A stretch of 64,000 nucleotides of DNA, from NCBI RefSeq assembly GCF_002368335.1, contig NZ_AP018288.1:3166724-3230723 (forward strand), in the 5' to 3' direction. Shown one piece after another: positions 63,234 through 64,000 of this stretch (the first letter of the stretch is position 1; every line of letters begins with the position of its first letter). The notes beneath the pieces are model-generated. The model saw only the letters and a list, made by a program, of their open reading frames with translations. It ran no database searches and was not told the origin of the DNA. This stretch comes from Nostoc sp. NIES-4103. Its GTDB lineage: Bacteria; Cyanobacteriota; Cyanobacteriia; Cyanobacteriales; Nostocaceae. The translations under genes and the position numbers were made by a program.

Positions 63234-63731
63234 ATGATCCAGAAAAAAATTTGTATGGTAGGTGCATTTGCCACAGGCAAAACTAGTTTAGTAGCACGGT
63301 TTGTTAATAGTATTTTCTCAGATAAATATTATACTACAGTAGGTGTAAAAATTGATAAAAAAACTATAGATATTCAAGCAAAAAAACTAAATCTGATCCT
63401 TTGGGATATTCATGGAGAAGACGAATTTCAAAAAGTACGCATGTCTTACTTACGGGGTTCATCTGCTTATTTATTAGTTGTTGATGGTACTCGAAACAAT
63501 ACTCTTGAAAAAGCTTTTGATTTGCAAACAAGAGTAGAAAATACCCTTGGTCAAGTTCCCTTCATCTTAGTACTTAACAAATGGGATATGACAGAAGAAT
63601 GGGAAATTGAAGCTACAGAAATAGATGCTGTAACTCAGAAGGGTTGGACTGTGATGAAAACCAGTGCTAAAAATGGACTAGGTGTAGAAGAAGTTTTCCA
63701 AACTATTGCAAAAAAAATATTGGATGGGTAA
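63234..63731 (+). CDS. Ras-like small GTPase
   Basis: A 165-residue small GTPase. Walker A GAFATGKTS (10-18), switch II WDIHGEDEF (Asp58, Gly61; catalytic Gln replaced by Glu62), NKWD (115-118) and TSAKNG (143-148) are visible, so it is a Rab/Rho-like fold of the type sometimes found in bacteria. The Gln-to-Glu change could slow intrinsic hydrolysis. A GTPase next to an OmpA-like anchored protein and a sensor-like gene suggests a signalling switch. ATG at 63234 is 44 bases after the previous stop. Confidence 0.88.
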   Translation: MIQKKICMVGAFATGKTSLVARFVNSIFSDKYYTTVGVKIDKKTIDIQAKKLNLILWDIHGEDEFQKVRMSYLRGSSAYLLVVDGTRNNTLEKAFDLQTRVENTLGQVPFILVLNKWDMTEEWEIEATEIDAVTQKGWTVMKTSAKNGLGVEEVFQTIAKKILDG

Positions 63732-64000
63732 ATGGTAGATATCCCTGCTCCTGTAATTCACTATATTGTAAATTTCCTCCAAGAAGCACGTTCACTTGCC
63801 TATCTGTTAGTTAACAAAGATGGTAGTCTTTTAGCTTGGGGCGGTAAGCTGGCAGAATTTGGAATTACTAACCTCCGCAAAGGAGAGAATGTAGGTGAGC
63901 AAGTTTTTTTCTTGGAAGGTTTACTGCCTTTAGATGATATTCCCCTATTTTTACCTTTGATAAAAACAGAGTACGGAATTTGTACAGATATCCATATCTT
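63732..64000 (+). CDS. Sensor-like protein, partial (runs off the window)
   Basis: The ATG touches the GTPase stop (TAAATG), so the genes are coupled. The 89 visible codons read MVDIPAPVIHYIVNFLQEAR then LAYLLVNKDGSLLAWGGKLA, a PAS-like small-molecule-sensing pattern. The rest, probably a kinase or cyclase output, is outside the window. No stop codon was found in the visible part. Confidence 0.6.
   Translation, partial: MVDIPAPVIHYIVNFLQEARSLAYLLVNKDGSLLAWGGKLAEFGITNLRKGENVGEQVFFLEGLLPLDDIPLFLPLIKTEYGICTDIHI

Noticed and set aside
1..64000. tRNA or rRNA genes
   Set aside because: I looked for T-loop-like GGTTCGAATCC and rRNA-like text in the spacers and found none.

Overview
The window comes from a filamentous, probably heterocyst-forming cyanobacterium (Nostocales; Nostoc/Anabaena-like). 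The evidence is the density of HIP1 octamers (GCGATCGC), heptameric short tandem repeats between genes, P-II protein with the cyanobacterial phospho-serine T-loop, a helical carotenoid protein, two zinc-ribbon Ser/Thr kinases, large pentapeptide and NB-ARC/WD40 proteins, and above all a tandem array of about ten units that matches the nitrogen-stress small RNA NsiR1. Genes sit on both strands in short transcription units separated by repeat-rich spacers. No rRNA, tRNA or CRISPR array was recognised.

Layout. 0.2-5.8 kb: DNA photolyase facing two tandem Ser/Thr kinases. 6-9.3 kb: a PaaK-like adenylating enzyme, a small secreted protein and an LD-carboxypeptidase. 9.8-15.3 kb: an oxidative cluster (Lin0512 protein, DUF3598 protein, PaO-type Rieske oxygenase, second DUF3598 protein, FAD monooxygenase, NTF2-like protein). 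15.6-16.8 kb: NsiR1-like array. 17.5-25.3 kb: thioredoxin-fold protein, membrane-anchored subtilisin, a large lipoprotein, thiD, a membrane coiled-coil protein and glnB. 26-30.5 kb: tyrA, a pentapeptide-repeat protein, a DUF1517-like protein and a glycine-zipper lipoprotein. 30.8-32.4 kb: one complete insertion sequence with inverted ends, next to an eroded NB-ARC fragment. 32.9-39 kb: AurF-like di-iron enzyme, glutamine amidotransferase, and a cheR-cheB-hybrid kinase operon. 39.6-46.6 kb: an eroded integrase, then an ArsR-controlled redox/electrophile-defence group (thioredoxin, old yellow enzyme, nitroreductase, SDR, GST, MFS pump). 47-51 kb: helical carotenoid protein, RNase II/R, rpsR, rpmG and an RDD protein. 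52-53.6 kb: heme-oxygenase-like di-iron enzyme followed by a structured leader and a 64-residue acidic peptide. 54-57.5 kb: STAND NTPase with 14 WD40 repeats. 58.3-64 kb: an EEP phosphatase, a phospholipase-D-type synthase, and a coiled-coil/OmpA/small-GTPase/sensor module that runs off the window end.

How the parts fit. The strongest regulatory story is nitrogen: the NsiR1-like array, each copy preceded by the TCCGGA (-35) motif of heterocyst-differentiation promoters, and glnB 9 kb away. The strongest stress story is the arsR-trx-OYE-nitroreductase-SDR-GST-MFS group with one perfect palindromic operator candidate. The least explained units are the di-iron enzyme plus small peptide with hairpin-rich leader (52-53.7 kb), the Rieske/DUF3598 cluster, and the GTPase/OmpA module. 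The spacers carry at least two MITE-like families, a REP-like family in about eleven places, and short tandem repeats, some of which have entered coding sequence.
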